Assembly (NCBI RefSeq): GCF_011769525.1
Contig: NZ_CP050440.1
Coordinates: 1,923,501-1,987,500, forward strand
Direction of reading: 5' to 3'
Length of the DNA stretch: 64,000 nt
Source: Tolypothrix sp. PCC 7910
GTDB taxonomy: Bacteria > Cyanobacteriota > Cyanobacteriia > Cyanobacteriales > Nostocaceae
This document shows, piece by piece, positions 45,384 to 55,890 of this stretch. Numbering within the stretch: the stretch's first letter is position 1; each line of letters begins with the position of its first letter. Position numbers and translations under genes: made by a program. The notes under the pieces were generated by a model. The model was not told the DNA's origin. It did not search any database and was given only the letters and a program-made list of their open reading frames with translations.

Positions 45384-46203
45384 ACTTAGTCCACCTGAAA
45401 AAGGTTTGTACTCCTGCTCAATTGAATTGGTAGTGTAACTTCATGTAGAAGTTGGATCAAGAGGAAGCAGGAAGAGTCAAAGGAATAAATTTCCCTTTCT
45501 CCTTAACCTTTACCTTATCCCCACTGTTTACAAAAGTATCTTTTGCAAGAGGACTACTAAAAACTGAGCTAGGAATATAGCAATTTTGGCAGATTGTTCA
45601 GGTATTAGGCGATAGGGGATTGGGAATTGGTGATTGGGTAATGGGTAATTGGTAATGGCGAATAAATAAAGTGCCTAAACAGAATTATTTACATACATTA
45701 TTTTTTGTTCATTGTTCCATTTAGCAACCAATGCATTTAATGTTGTACGACTAGATGATCTAAAACTGTTTAACTTCACTATTAGCCGATAAATCTGCTG
45801 AGGTTTCGTGTGAGTCAGTAAAACGAAGCCTATTGAGTTACTCATATTTGTAGATTTAAGCAGATGCAATTAATACATCAAGGGATATATAGATTTAATT
45901 TATACTATATTTTCCCTTGTAAACACTCGCCCATAGCTAAGTTGATTAGGCATAATCTATTGCTATATAAGGGTTATGAGGCTAAAAACTCATTCAGACT
46001 ATATATTGCTGTAGTAAAAATACTACTGAGTAACAAACCGAAAGGTAGAATGTCAGGGAACGTAGATGTATCTTTTGGCAGTTTAGTCAATATCCTGAAA
46101 TATTTATTAATATGGAATATATATTTCAGCGTAAAGAGTGAAAAAAGCTCTGAACGTGAATTTGTATCAATGCCTAAATTCTTCACCAATGGAGTAGAAG
46201 ACA
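45384..46203. other. Spacer with heptamers and relics
   Basis: About 820 bp. It contains GGTAATT/GGGTAAT heptamers (45612-45655), a glycosyltransferase-like fragment (45675-45845) and AT-rich sequence. A frame over 45864-46232 lacks a ribosome site and any recognisable domain, and overlaps the next gene; I do not call it. Confidence 0.5.
45675..45845 (-). pseudogene. Possible glycosyltransferase fragment
   Basis: A 56-residue frame starting MSNSIGFVLLTHTKPQQIYRL resembles only the first strand-loop-helix of core-2/I-branching-type glycosyltransferases (usual opening: a hydrophobic strand, then H-x-x-P-x-Q and RL). The rest of the enzyme (over 200 residues) is missing, and an unrelated lysine-rich end follows, so it looks like a decayed remnant. 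Weak evidence. Confidence 0.3.
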
Positions 46204-46422
46204 ATGAAAGACCAGAAACCATCCGACTCTAAAGATGTTCTGGGATATCTCAAGAATGGAATTTGGCTGTTTGGCCTTTCATCTTGGTTATTTGGAATTA
46301 CAGATCGCAGCATTGCTTCATTTGCAGATGGTTATCTATCTGCATTGGATTTAACGCAACTATTTACAGCGGCTACGTTCTTTGTAGCATGGATATTTTT
46401 AAAGCCAGTACCTAGAGGTTAA
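46204..46422 (+). CDS. Small two-helix membrane protein
   Basis: A 72-residue protein with two hydrophobic segments: residues about 20-40 (IWLFGLSSWLFGI) and 50-68 (LFTAATFFVAWIFL). GGAG at 46191-46194 lies 9 nt before the ATG. A charged N-terminus (MKDQKPSDSKD) is plausible for the cytoplasmic side. Family unknown. Confidence 0.6.
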   Translation: MKDQKPSDSKDVLGYLKNGIWLFGLSSWLFGITDRSIASFADGYLSALDLTQLFTAATFFVAWIFLKPVPRG

Positions 46423-46764
46423 TTGAATCCTCAATTTTGCATTCAAATCATTGTTTACTGCACTAGTTGTCAGCATTTTAGTGCTGGGAGTTTTAGAAGT
46501 ATGTAGAAATTCAAAAGGTTAATTATGTGAGAGAGAACACTTTTCATTCCCATAGAGCGATCGCCAAAAATGGCAGCTTGCGATTTTACGCAAAGTTACA
46601 CTTAGTTATTTATATTCACAACAGTTAGGGTAATTCTGCAATTGCAGAATTACCTTGATTTTTAGTGATAAATTCGGTTTTTTCTGTGAATAATTTGATG
46701 AAGTAGCAGAAACTTTTGTTAGGATACATCGGTCTGGTGATTCACAGTATCCAAATATCCCTCC
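46423..46764. other. Spacer with palindrome
   Basis: About 340 bp; the 26-bp palindrome at 46629-46654 is the one clear feature. Confidence 0.5.
46629..46654 (+). terminator. 26-bp perfect palindrome
   Basis: GGTAATTCTGCAA and its exact complement with no loop, then a T-rich stretch. It can terminate the small membrane gene or act as an operator for the gene at 46765. Confidence 0.5.
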
Positions 46765-48159
46765 ATGAATCCTGCTGCTCAAGGTATTCCCGGATTACCT
46801 GATTTAACACATCCTCATGAATTGGTGCAATTTGGCACCCAAGCACTTAAAGGTTCACTGTTATTTGTATTTTTAGTTATAGCTTTAGGAATTGCGATCG
46901 CACTAGTTAGTGTTTCTCTGCGGCGAAGTTCTCTAGAACAATCAGTTTTCTTTGGCGAATGGTCTATTCGCTACTCTCAACTGTTAAAAGGTCTACAGCA
47001 TTTAGCTTTAATCTTAGTTTTAGTAGTTGTCGGGTTCTTTCTATGTACAACCTTAAGCAATCGCTACCATCATTGGGAACAAGCGAGGGTAGCTCAAGTA
47101 GCTGAAAGTGTTGCTGGTGATAAGCTAGAACAAACTGCACCTCAAGTACGCTACGTCACTGAAGAACCATACACCTACACAACTCAAGTTAAAGACAAAG
47201 TAGTTAAAGTCAATGATACGCAAAAAGTGAATCGCTATTTAGCACTAGCTGGATCGCAAATTCAGGTAAAGCTAAAGCAAAGCGTAGATGTTAACGGACG
47301 CAGCGTTATTTATTTGGTAGATTACACTGCTGAATACAAAGTGATTAATAAGCTTTTCAAGATTAATAGTTTCTTTTTTGAAGCACCACCACCTGATGGT
47401 TATTCACTGCTAGATGGTTACAAAGTAGAACGCGATAGTAGCCAATTACAACAGACTAATCCTGGTGATTATGCTTTTCCCTTCCGTTTAGAACCAGGCG
47501 CAGAAACTACCTTTAAAGTTAGCTATAAAGCCCAAGGCGGGCCGCGTTGGGTTTATAACGCTACCGGACAGTTGCTGTCTAAATTTCGTCTCACCACAAT
47601 TGCCAATTTTAGCCCAGTTGAATTTGCTAGTGGTGTGATACCAAGCAATACCAAAGTTGAGGGAGATAGCACTCAATTTACTTGGACATTTGATGAAAAT
47701 GTTTCCGTCAAAAATCCTTTTGGCGTATTTACTAACACAGCACCTGTTCGCAATACTGGCATTATTCCCCGGTTATTATTGTTAGCACCAGCCATATTTT
47801 TGTGGTGGATATTATTACTATATTTATCGCTACCAATGCATCTTAAAAATGTGGCGATCGCAGGTGGAATTTTCTTCGCTTGTCTATTGACTTTAACCTA
47901 TTTAGGCAGGTTAATTAATCCCCCTTTAGTATGGATAATGATTTCCCTTGTCTTCTTAAGTTTAATGTGGGGATTAGGGTCAAATCGTCGTGCTGCTTTA
48001 GCCGCTATTATTTGCACAATTTCTGGTGCAGTCATACCAGTATTTGGATTATTGGTACCATTCAGCGGATTGACATTGAGCCTAGCTGCTTTACTTTCCG
48101 CAGTTTGGCTAGCAGTGCAACATTGGTATGGCTGGCAAACTTTACCACAAGAACGATAA
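46765..48159 (+). CDS. Integral membrane protein, unknown family
   Basis: A 464-residue protein. Two N-terminal helices (about 30-55, 72-95), a large extracytoplasmic beta-rich domain (about 100-320) with repeated Val/Tyr/Thr patterns, and five or six C-terminal helices (about 330-455). The layout recalls CreD-type inner-membrane proteins but I cannot confirm it. It ends at QHWYGWQTLPQER. No enzymatic motif found. Confidence 0.75.
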   Translation: MNPAAQGIPGLPDLTHPHELVQFGTQALKGSLLFVFLVIALGIAIALVSVSLRRSSLEQSVFFGEWSIRYSQLLKGLQHLALILVLVVVGFFLCTTLSNRYHHWEQARVAQVAESVAGDKLEQTAPQVRYVTEEPYTYTTQVKDKVVKVNDTQKVNRYLALAGSQIQVKLKQSVDVNGRSVIYLVDYTAEYKVINKLFKINSFFFEAPPPDGYSLLDGYKVERDSSQLQQTNPGDYAFPFRLEPGAETTFKVSYKAQGGPRWVYNATGQLLSKFRLTTIANFSPVEFASGVIPSNTKVEGDSTQFTWTFDENVSVKNPFGVFTNTAPVRNTGIIPRLLLLAPAIFLWWILLLYLSLPMHLKNVAIAGGIFFACLLTLTYLGRLINPPLVWIMISLVFLSLMWGLGSNRRAALAAIICTISGAVIPVFGLLVPFSGLTLSLAALLSAVWLAVQHWYGWQTLPQER

Positions 48160-48536
48160 AACTGCTTGGAGAAATACAGCAATATTGCATAATCACCTAA
48201 TTTTGTAGATTTTGTAGGGTGCGTTGTCGCGCAGCGCAACGCACCACAAAAGGGCTTAATTTATTACTCTTTATCTCTCCAAAATCTCATACTAATGCCA
48301 AGAATTTTTACGATACATAAATAATTCATCAGGGCACAACAATTTTTGTGCCCTTACTCATCTGTCACATTATTTTTACGACTTTTATTCAAACTATAGC
48401 TAAAAAAGGTATAAAGCAAAATTTTTATGTAACAAATAATTAATTATTTTATATTTATCATATCATTTACATTCATATTTAGCTCACTATCACTTAAAAT
48501 CAACTGAATCTAAACTTGTAGTTATTAAAAAGTAGT
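48160..48536. other. Spacer with two hairpin repeats
   Basis: Two palindromes: GGTGCGTTG arms (48218-48245) and AGGGCACAA/TTGTGCCCT (48331-48354), both able to terminate the preceding gene. The rest is AT-rich, no gene. Confidence 0.6.
48331..48354 (+). terminator. GGGCACAA hairpin
   Basis: Nine-bp arms around a 6-nt loop. Same family as the longer hairpin at 59708-59750. Confidence 0.55.
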
Positions 48537-49772
48537 ATGCTTGCGAGAATCCGCCGCCTTTTAAACCAATTTTTTAGTAAGTCGAGGACAATCAACAACG
48601 AACCTCTAAATAAAGTCAGTTTGATAGTAATTATTTTGATTGATATTTTTATATTAATCAATGTATTTACAGGACTGGATGATATTAGTAGGTGGCATCT
48701 CAGCCCAACTCAGGCATATCCCTGTTATTCCGAATGGCAAAATTACCGGACACAAACTAGTAAAAATAAAGATTATGAAATTCTCAGACTAGCATTACCA
48801 TATAACATTAATCAACCTAGTTTTCAGCAAACATATCAACAAGATGAAACTGGACATTTGGGTAAAGTTTCTACAACTTGCTTGCAGTATGCTGATGCCA
48901 AAGATAAAGTTAAAAATGCAGAAAATCAGCAAACTATCAGAAGCATAGACGAGAAACAAGCTAACATCGGTAGGCTAGAACAGCGCAATCGGACAATTCG
49001 CGCTCAATATGATTCAACGCTTTTAGAAAAAATTGCAGGACAGCCACGCGAGCAATCAATTAATCAAGTTGGTGCGGAAAAAGCCAAACAAACTTTAGAG
49101 CAGAATAACCGTCAAATTTCTACTCTCAAAAATGAAATTTCTACTTTAAAAGATGGGCTACTATCCAAACCAGAAAGCACGAATTTGCTAACTTTATTGA
49201 AAGATGAAAATAAATTTAGTGAAGTAGAAAAAGGCTACCAGCAAGCATCATTTTGGTATCCTAGTATCCAGCTTGGTTTTCAATCCCTATTTCTCATACC
49301 CCTGATTCTGATTGCTTTCTCAGTTCACAACTTTGCTCAAAATCGCAGGTATGGATTAGTTGCGCTTATTAGCTGGCATTTACTAGTTATCTTTTTTATA
49401 CCACTAATCCTGAAAATATTTGAGTTTCTGCAAGTCGGTGTACTCTTTCAATTCCTCTTCGATATTATTAGCGCTATTTTTGGCGGTTTACTTTTCCTCA
49501 TCAGTTACGTTTATATATTGCTGATTCCCCTCATTGGTTTTGGAATTATCAAGTTCTTTCAACAAGTTGTTTTTAACGCCAAATTACAAGCAGCTAATAG
49601 AGTTCAAAAATCACGTTGCGTTAAGTGTGCTAAAAAAATTCGCCATCAAGATAGCCACTGTCCGCATTGTGGTTATTACCAATATATTGAATGTCAAAAC
49701 TGCCACAATTTAACTTACAAGCATTTACCCTATTGCAAACATTGTGGATATTTTCAAGATTCTACTAACTAA
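48537..49772 (+). CDS. Membrane protein with double zinc ribbon
   Basis: A 411-residue protein. One N-terminal helix (about 27-43), an extracytoplasmic region with a coiled coil (about 130-215), three or four C-terminal helices (about 240-350), then a cytoplasmic double zinc ribbon: CVKC...CPHCGYY and CQNC...CKHCGYF (about 358-405), eight Cys in four CxxC pairs. The ribbon probably mediates protein binding. Family not recognised. A good intrinsic terminator follows at 49895-49920. Confidence 0.75.
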   Translation: MLARIRRLLNQFFSKSRTINNEPLNKVSLIVIILIDIFILINVFTGLDDISRWHLSPTQAYPCYSEWQNYRTQTSKNKDYEILRLALPYNINQPSFQQTYQQDETGHLGKVSTTCLQYADAKDKVKNAENQQTIRSIDEKQANIGRLEQRNRTIRAQYDSTLLEKIAGQPREQSINQVGAEKAKQTLEQNNRQISTLKNEISTLKDGLLSKPESTNLLTLLKDENKFSEVEKGYQQASFWYPSIQLGFQSLFLIPLILIAFSVHNFAQNRRYGLVALISWHLLVIFFIPLILKIFEFLQVGVLFQFLFDIISAIFGGLLFLISYVYILLIPLIGFGIIKFFQQVVFNAKLQAANRVQKSRCVKCAKKIRHQDSHCPHCGYYQYIECQNCHNLTYKHLPYCKHCGYFQDSTN

Positions 49773-49894
49773 GTCATGTTGCTCCAGCCATCTCAGCCTT
49801 GAGGATATTGAAATACAGCCTCCGGGAAGATGAATCCGATTAAATTTCAGCATAGATTAGTCTGGGATGTCTGTTTAAGCACCAGGATATAAAG

Positions 49895-49920
49895 AGGCTT
49901 AGCAAAGTGCTGAGCCTTTT
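49895..49920 (+). terminator. Intrinsic terminator
   Basis: AGGCTTAGCA and TGCTGAGCCT pair over 10 bp around a 3-nt loop, followed by TTTT. It lies 120 bp after the stop of the zinc-ribbon gene and before a convergent gene. Confidence 0.75.
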
Positions 49921-49965
49921 CCTCATAGCAGATGCCTAGGTAAGCCTTTCGCAGACATCGCAAGA

Positions 49966-50799
49966 TTAAAACTTACTTGATGCATCAGCGGTTAGCTGGG
50001 AGAAAAGCCTTTCCCAGTCAATCACAGGCGGTCTTTGTCCCTGATTTGCCAACTCAAACACCTTTCCTTCTGTCGTTGGGTAAAAAATACTTTCAACACA
50101 AGCTTTAGCCACATCAATTCGGCTAGCATCACCCGCAATTTTATCGCCTTGGCCTAAAACTACACCCAATTTACCCTCTGTTTTTGCTTGCAAAAGAGTG
50201 TTGAGGTCATATGAAGTATAGGGGCCATCAATTAAGCGTCCAGGACGGATGATAGTGTAAGGTAACCCAGAGTTAATGATGGCTTCTTCACCTTTTTGTT
50301 TGGCATCCAGTATGCCAAAAGCATTGAGGATACTAAAAGGAAACTGATTTTTACGCAAAATACCACAAGAAGAGGTAAATACAAATCGCTGAAGATTGCG
50401 CGGTGCGGCTGCTACTAAGTTGCTTACACCAATTGCATCAACCTTTAGCGGACTATTCTTTGCCCTAGCTTCTAGATGTTTGCGGTCAGTAAGCAGCTGC
50501 GCCCATTCCAATAAGCTAGGGTTGGGATCAAAATCCCATCTACCAGAAGGAAAGGCTGTAGTACCGCTACTACAAATGATATGGGTAACATTCTGCACCG
50601 CATCTGGTAGCGTCGCTGCGTCGCGGATATCGCCTACGGCAATTTCCACTTGATTATTAAACATTTTTTGGGCTTTTTCTGTATTGCGTGTCAGCACACG
50701 CACTGCTAAGCCTTTCTCTAATAATTCACCTACTACTAGCTGCCCTACTCCACCCGTAGCACCAGCAACCAGCACTAAATTTTTAACAGCAGAAGTCAT
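49966..50799 (-). CDS. Atypical SDR, NAD(P)-binding protein
   Basis: A 277-residue atypical short-chain dehydrogenase of the NmrA/HSCARG-like group. LVAGATGGVGQLVV near residue 10 is the nucleotide-binding TGxxGxxG motif; AVGDIRD and TTAFPS follow the usual strands. RFVFTSSCGI replaces the classical YxxxK, as in atypical SDRs, and YTIIRPGRL is a conserved late motif. Plastid and cyanobacterial relatives act in pigment or photosystem maintenance; this one's role is unknown. Confidence 0.85.
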   Translation of the reverse strand: MTSAVKNLVLVAGATGGVGQLVVGELLEKGLAVRVLTRNTEKAQKMFNNQVEIAVGDIRDAATLPDAVQNVTHIICSSGTTAFPSGRWDFDPNPSLLEWAQLLTDRKHLEARAKNSPLKVDAIGVSNLVAAAPRNLQRFVFTSSCGILRKNQFPFSILNAFGILDAKQKGEEAIINSGLPYTIIRPGRLIDGPYTSYDLNTLLQAKTEGKLGVVLGQGDKIAGDASRIDVAKACVESIFYPTTEGKVFELANQGQRPPVIDWERLFSQLTADASSKF

Positions 50800-50862
50800 A
50801 ATTGTCCCTAAATATAGCCTATTGCTAATCTAATCAAAAATGCGATCGCGAAGCGTCTCCCC

Positions 50863-51246
50863 TTGGAGGATAAATGGAAAAGACGGGAAGGTAATAACTG
50901 GGTAGAGGTATCTAATAGCCCAACTTCTCAAAGTATGTACCATCAAAAAATGTTTCAGCAATGGATTACTGCTTTAATTCCTAACCTTCCTGATGGATTT
51001 GTTTTCGCTCCCGTAGTTTTCCCCATTGCTAAATGGATCGGAATAAATAATTGTTCAGTTCCGGTATTCCAAGGTATTCCCGCACTGTTACAGATGATTG
51101 TTAGTTGTCCGAACTGTTTAACAGCAACGCAAGTACAAGCAATTGCTCAAGCAGTTGCAGAATTAAAACTTGTGGAAAACACTTCTCCAATTCCACAACC
51201 GATTCCCAAGCCTAAACTTGTGAAACGCCAAAATCAGCCCAATTGA
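50863..51246 (+). CDS. Small hypothetical protein
   Basis: A 127-residue frame from a TTG at 50863, or 103 residues from ATG 50935. The core, MYHQKMFQQWITALIPNLP then SCPNCLTATQVQAIAQAVAEL, looks like a small helical domain, with a CxxC that may bind metal. The C-terminus is Pro/Lys-rich and basic. No family recognised. The stop codon overlaps the upstream frame of the next gene; its real start is at 51366, so the two may be co-transcribed. Confidence 0.55.
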   Translation: MEDKWKRREGNNWVEVSNSPTSQSMYHQKMFQQWITALIPNLPDGFVFAPVVFPIAKWIGINNCSVPVFQGIPALLQMIVSCPNCLTATQVQAIAQAVAELKLVENTSPIPQPIPKPKLVKRQNQPN

Positions 51247-51365
51247 ATTTTAAAGTCAGAAGTAATTTATCCCGAATTCCCAGCCCCAATCCCCAAAATT
51301 GTTTATACTGTCCTTTAAAACAGCCTAAAAACCTGAAATTGTTACTAATCAGGAATTTCAAAGCT

Positions 51366-52118
51366 ATGGCAGTGAATACAAAAACATCTGAAGCAGCTAA
51401 AACAGCTTTGCGTCAGGCGCTTGCGGCTTCTGGGGGAAATACTAAGGATAAAGAAGTAATAGCGGCGATTGAAAATCTTCAATCTGTAAATCCAATAACA
51501 GCACCAGCTCGTAGTGATACCCTACTGGATAGTAATTGGTTGTTGATTAGTGCGCCTAATTTTCCGGGGGGAGAACAGCTTGCAGATGGAAGCTTTTCTT
51601 ACACTCTTGGTCGTCTTGCTTTTAATATGTTTCAACCCACTGGATTAAAAGTTACTCTCCAGAGAGTTTCACAGCCTGTATTTTTGTTGGGTAATGGAGA
51701 ACAGCGTAGCCACGATATCGTTGTGGAGTTTACAACTATTGATGAATCTGTTCCTAAATTAAATGGGATTGTTCGCAATCAAGGAGTTTGCCAAGTTGTT
51801 AGCGATACAATACTGCAAGTAGAATTTACTGGAGGAATATTACAGCCACAAGATAACCAGAACCTAGAAGAATGGAAAGCTGTATTTGGTAATCAAAAAC
51901 CTTCTTCGAGAAGAGGTTTTAAAGACATTTTGATGTCTGGTTTTTTGAGGCTAATGTTTGGTTTAGTTCCTCCCCAAGGAATGAATCCTGATAGCGGAGA
52001 AATTTCCTTTACTATGAGTCGTTCCCCGAAAGGACGGTTAGAAATTCTCTATGTTGATGAGGAACTGAGAATTACGCGTGGGGAACGTGAAACTGTTTTA
52101 GTCAGTGAAAGACAGTGA
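51366..52118 (+). CDS. PAP/fibrillin-family protein
   Basis: A 250-residue member of the plastid lipid-associated protein (fibrillin) family, which associates with thylakoids and lipid droplets in plants and cyanobacteria. Indicators: TLLDSNWLLISAPNFPG near 55-70, SYTLGRLAFNMFQPTGLKVTLQRV, and the C-terminal GRLEILYVDEELRITRGERETVLV, which is the family's end signature. The ATG at 51366 gives a sensible start (MAVNTKTSEAA); the upstream open frame is not conserved-looking. Expected role: protection of photosynthetic membranes. Confidence 0.85.
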   Translation: MAVNTKTSEAAKTALRQALAASGGNTKDKEVIAAIENLQSVNPITAPARSDTLLDSNWLLISAPNFPGGEQLADGSFSYTLGRLAFNMFQPTGLKVTLQRVSQPVFLLGNGEQRSHDIVVEFTTIDESVPKLNGIVRNQGVCQVVSDTILQVEFTGGILQPQDNQNLEEWKAVFGNQKPSSRRGFKDILMSGFLRLMFGLVPPQGMNPDSGEISFTMSRSPKGRLEILYVDEELRITRGERETVLVSERQ

Positions 52119-52319
52119 ACAATTTGAGAGAATTTCAAATATTGTGATATAGATATCCTCATACTATACTTATACCAAATCAAATTATGTTTGCTATACA
52201 TCAATAATATTTTAGAGGGCAAGGCAGTGCCTTGCTCCTACGATCTGTTGCATTCTTTTTTCAAATTAGTATTATGAATAAATGTTGATAACAGCAAAAT
52301 TCCCTGAAAGCTTTTTTCG

Positions 52320-53789
52320 TCAAAATTGACGTGACCAATCTTTAGGCCAGCGTTCAACTACGACTTTCGTTTGGGTGAAAAATTCTACGGCGTGATTGCT
52401 TTGACCGTGTAAATCGCCAAAAAAGCTTTCTTTCCAACCGCTAAAGGGAAAAAATGCCATTGGTGCAGCAACACCAATATTAATACCAATATTACCAACC
52501 TCGGCTTCGTAGCGAAACTTGCGGGCGGCTGCACCACTGCTGGTAAATAAACAAGCCATATTTCCATATTGACCGCTATTGACGAAGGCGATCGCATCTT
52601 CAATAGTATTGACATGAATTAAGCTCAATACTGGGCCAAAAATCTCGGTACGGGCGATTTCTCCTGCAGGGTTGACGTTTTGCAGAATTGTCGGGCGAAT
52701 AAAGTTACCTTGTTCGTAACCAGAAATCTGCGGTTTGCGTCCGTCAACTAAGAGATTTGCCCCTTCTTCTACTCCCTGTTGAATTAATTGTTCTATGCGG
52801 GTTTTACTGCGAACATCTATTACAGGCCCCATCTCTACACCTTGATCTAAACCGTTACCTACTACACGCTTTTGAGCAGTTTCGGCGATCGCTTCTGTAA
52901 ACGAGTCACGCGCATCTGCAACGGTGACAGCAATGGAAGCCGCTAAACAGCGTTGTCCTGCACAGCCAAAAGCGCTATCAGCAGCAATGCGTGTAGTCAT
53001 TTCGATATCTGCGTCAGGTAAAACAATCAAGGGATTTTTCGCCCCACCTTGACATTGCACCCGTTTACCATTGGCTGCGGCGCGACTATATATATATTTA
53101 GCGACTGGTGTGGAACCAACAAAACTAATTGCCCGAATTTGGGGATGATCTAAAATGGCATCGACAGTTTCTTTCGCACCGTTGACGAGATTGAGTACAC
53201 CTTGGGGTAAGCCTGTTTTTTCTACCAGTCCAAAGATTTTTTGCATTGTCAGCGGGACTTTTTCCGAAGGCTTTACAATGTAAGTATTGCCAGTGGCGAT
53301 CGCATAGGGTAAAAACCAAAATGGAATCATTCCCGGAAAATTGAACGGACAAATCACCGCCGCCACTCCCAAGGGTTGACGAATCATCATCTCATCAATT
53401 CCTCTGGCAATATCTTCTAAATTTGTTCCCTGCATCATCATTGGTATACCACAGGCAACTTCGACATTTTCTATCGCCCGTCGCATTTCCCCTTGGGACT
53501 CTGCCAGAGTCTTACCGCATTCTAAGGTAATTGTGCGCGCTAAATCCTCAAAATTTTCTTCCAGCAGATTTTTGAGTTTAAATAAATACTGCACTCTTTC
53601 TGTTGCTGGTGTGCGTCGCCATGTTATAAAAGCTGCTGCGGCTGCTGCAACTGCTTGATTCACCTCAGATGCAGGTGATACAGGTACTTTAGCTAATATT
53701 TCTGCTGTTGCTGGGTTGATGACATCTAGATAATCTGTAGTATTAGATGCACACCATTGTCCGTTGATGTAGTTAGGTAATTGGGTCAT
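52320..53789 (-). CDS. mmsA: Methylmalonate-semialdehyde dehydrogenase
   Basis: A 489-residue CoA-acylating aldehyde dehydrogenase of valine and thymine/inositol catabolism. It has LPNYINGQW at the start, [31 protein letters not shown] (NAD loop), and active-site [25 protein letters not shown] at the end fits MmsA. The reading frame continues upstream to 53969, but that part is only translated heptamer repeats, so the start is set at ATG 53789, which directly follows the array. No Shine-Dalgarno site is present. Confidence 0.92.
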   Translation of the reverse strand: MTQLPNYINGQWCASNTTDYLDVINPATAEILAKVPVSPASEVNQAVAAAAAAFITWRRTPATERVQYLFKLKNLLEENFEDLARTITLECGKTLAESQGEMRRAIENVEVACGIPMMMQGTNLEDIARGIDEMMIRQPLGVAAVICPFNFPGMIPFWFLPYAIATGNTYIVKPSEKVPLTMQKIFGLVEKTGLPQGVLNLVNGAKETVDAILDHPQIRAISFVGSTPVAKYIYSRAAANGKRVQCQGGAKNPLIVLPDADIEMTTRIAADSAFGCAGQRCLAASIAVTVADARDSFTEAIAETAQKRVVGNGLDQGVEMGPVIDVRSKTRIEQLIQQGVEEGANLLVDGRKPQISGYEQGNFIRPTILQNVNPAGEIARTEIFGPVLSLIHVNTIEDAIAFVNSGQYGNMACLFTSSGAAARKFRYEAEVGNIGINIGVAAPMAFFPFSGWKESFFGDLHGQSNHAVEFFTQTKVVVERWPKDWSRQF

Positions 53790-53794
53790 GGGGT

Positions 53795-53931
53795 GGGGAC
53801 TGGGGATTGGGGATTGGGGACTGGGGATTGGGGATTGGGGACTGGGGATTGGGTATTGGGGATTGGGGATTGGGGACTGGGGATTGGGGATTGGGGATTG
53901 GGGATTGGGGACTGGGGACTGGGGATTGGGG
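53795..53931. repeat. GGGGATT heptamer array
   Basis: About 19 tandem units of GGGGATT, GGGGACT or GGGTATT on the plus strand. It ends 5 bp before the mmsA start codon. Regular runs of four G every 7 bp could form G-quadruplexes on this strand. Confidence 0.85.
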
Positions 53932-54011
53932 ACAAGGATTTTGGGATTGAAATCCAATCCAAAATCCAAAATCTAAAATCTAAAATCCAAAATTGTTTCC
54001 TATGTCCAAAA

Positions 54012-55772
54012 TTAAATTAGCAATTGATATTTTTCCTGTGCTAATTGGTAGAGGGGTCGCCAGACGAGGCGGTTGGTTAAGACTACTAATGAAGACATTA
54101 CCATTGTGGCAGCTAGGAGGAGGGAGAAATTACCGCTAGCTGTGGCATGAGAAATTGTTGAACCCAGCCCAGAGGTACTGATAACTTTGCCTTGAAATGT
54201 AACGTACTCGCTGACAATACTGGCGTTCCAAGCACCACCAACTGCGGTAATGATACCTGTAATCAGGTAGGGGAAGATTGCGGGTAAGATTAAGGTTCGC
54301 CAACGTTGCAGTCGGGAAAGTTTATAGACTGAAGCTGCTTCTATTAAATCTGAGGGAATTGATTGTGCGCCAGCAATGACATTGAACAGAATGTACCACA
54401 TTGTTCCTAACATCATTAAAGCGATCGCACCAATTTGTAAACCGCCTGCAATATGAGTTAATCCTAGTAACAAAACTGGAAATAATGCTGTAGCTGGTAC
54501 AGAAGCAGCTATTTGGACTATAGGTTGCAAAATCTGCGATAACCGACGATTCCGCCCAATCGCCACTCCTACTGGTACCGTCCACAATAAAGATAATACC
54601 AGGGCAATAATGACTCGTAAGGCGGTAAACACAGCGCCTTTAATTACCTGTAGCCAATCATTCCAGCCTAAAGTCTTTAATAAGAATACAGCTTCCCAAG
54701 TGCCCCAGAGGACGATTAAGGCGCAACCACTAATAAATAACCAATTTAAGAAACTCGGCCAGTGCAGATTTCTTTGGGAGTTTACTGGTAGAGAACGTAC
54801 AGGAAACGCCTGAATTAAACCATAATCAACTGTTGTTTGTATTGGTTGAAAAATTCGCTCCTTGAGCATTTGCAAAGTAGGCGATCGCCTTAAAATATCT
54901 AATACCCATGATTGGGGAGCATTTTCTGACTCTACCATCTCTAATTTAAATTTTTCTGACCAAGCAATTAACGGTCGCCAAATAAAATAATCTATGGCGA
55001 CAATCACCCCAATTAACACTACTAAGCCCCAGAATATCGCTGTAAAATTTCCCTGGCTAGCGGCGGTTCCTAAAAAAGAACCTAATCCAGGTAAGCGAAA
55101 ATCTTTATCTCCCAAAGTAAAAGACTCAATTGCAATTAAGAAAAACCAGCCACCAGCAACCGACATGACGCTATTCCATACCAAACCTATCACACCTGAT
55201 GGTAATTCCAATGTCCAAAAGCGTTGCCAAATATTCAGTCGATAAATCTGCGCCGCTTCTAGCAATTCTTGGGGAATACTTTGCAAAGACTGGTAAAAAC
55301 TAAAAGTCATGTTCCAAGTCATACCAGTGAAAATCAGCAGAATAGAAGCTAATTCTACGCCTATTCGCTGACCTGGAAACAGCGCAATCAAAGCCAGCAC
55401 CACTCCTGGTAAAAACGATAAAACAGGAATTGATTGCAAAATATCCAGCAAAGGAATCATCACCATTGCTGCTACACGAGAGCGGTAAGCTGTATAAGAG
55501 TAAATGAGCGTAAATACCAGAGATAAAAAGTAAGCAATGCTCATACGTAAAAGAGTTTGGGCTGTATATCCTGGTAAAGCCGCAATATTTGTAGAAATTG
55601 TCAGATTAGCTTGAAAAGTACCGCTAAATTGAGAAGCAGTTTTGATAATAGCCACACCAAAAGCCACAATTAGCAGAATTAGTGAGCCATCTTGCCAAGT
55701 CCAACTTAATCTTCCGAGAATTTGGTTAGCTGGAGTTAAGGGTCGAGTCACGTCGCTGCACTCCGAATTCAA
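54012..55772 (-). CDS. ABC permease, two fused NitT/TauT-type domains
   Basis: A 586-residue permease with two tandem BPD_transp_1 domains (about 85-265 and 375-580), each with five or six helices and an EAA-type loop ([21 protein letters not shown] and [21 protein letters not shown]). The domains are linked by a soluble stretch (about 280-325). It lies 118 bp after its ATPase (55891-57216) on the same strand, likely one operon. No periplasmic binding protein is in the window; substrate may be nitrate-, sulphonate- or bicarbonate-like, not resolvable. Confidence 0.9.
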   Translation of the reverse strand: MNSECSDVTRPLTPANQILGRLSWTWQDGSLILLIVAFGVAIIKTASQFSGTFQANLTISTNIAALPGYTAQTLLRMSIAYFLSLVFTLIYSYTAYRSRVAAMVMIPLLDILQSIPVLSFLPGVVLALIALFPGQRIGVELASILLIFTGMTWNMTFSFYQSLQSIPQELLEAAQIYRLNIWQRFWTLELPSGVIGLVWNSVMSVAGGWFFLIAIESFTLGDKDFRLPGLGSFLGTAASQGNFTAIFWGLVVLIGVIVAIDYFIWRPLIAWSEKFKLEMVESENAPQSWVLDILRRSPTLQMLKERIFQPIQTTVDYGLIQAFPVRSLPVNSQRNLHWPSFLNWLFISGCALIVLWGTWEAVFLLKTLGWNDWLQVIKGAVFTALRVIIALVLSLLWTVPVGVAIGRNRRLSQILQPIVQIAASVPATALFPVLLLGLTHIAGGLQIGAIALMMLGTMWYILFNVIAGAQSIPSDLIEAASVYKLSRLQRWRTLILPAIFPYLITGIITAVGGAWNASIVSEYVTFQGKVISTSGLGSTISHATASGNFSLLLAATMVMSSLVVLTNRLVWRPLYQLAQEKYQLLI

Positions 55773-55783
55773 AATTCAAAATT

Positions 55784-55833
55784 CGTCTTGGAAAGTTTGC
55801 TCAACGGGGGGAACCCCCGCACGCAACTTTCCG
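55784..55833 (-). repeat. Dispersed hairpin repeat A, copy 3
   Basis: Inverted copy of 1811-1860, inside the short gap between the ATPase and permease genes, where its hairpin may reduce read-through. Confidence 0.8.
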
Positions 55834-55890
55834 CAAAATTAATGAAACTTTGCGTTTAAGCAATTCACATTAAAAAGCTCACTTCATCCT

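Noticed and set aside
45864-46232. 122-residue frame
   Set aside because: No ribosome site or domain; it overlaps a better-supported small gene (46204) and has mixed, AT-driven composition.
53790-53969. N-terminal extension of MmsA (PIPNPQS repeats)
   Set aside because: It is the translated CCCCAAT array; family members start at the ATG at 53789.
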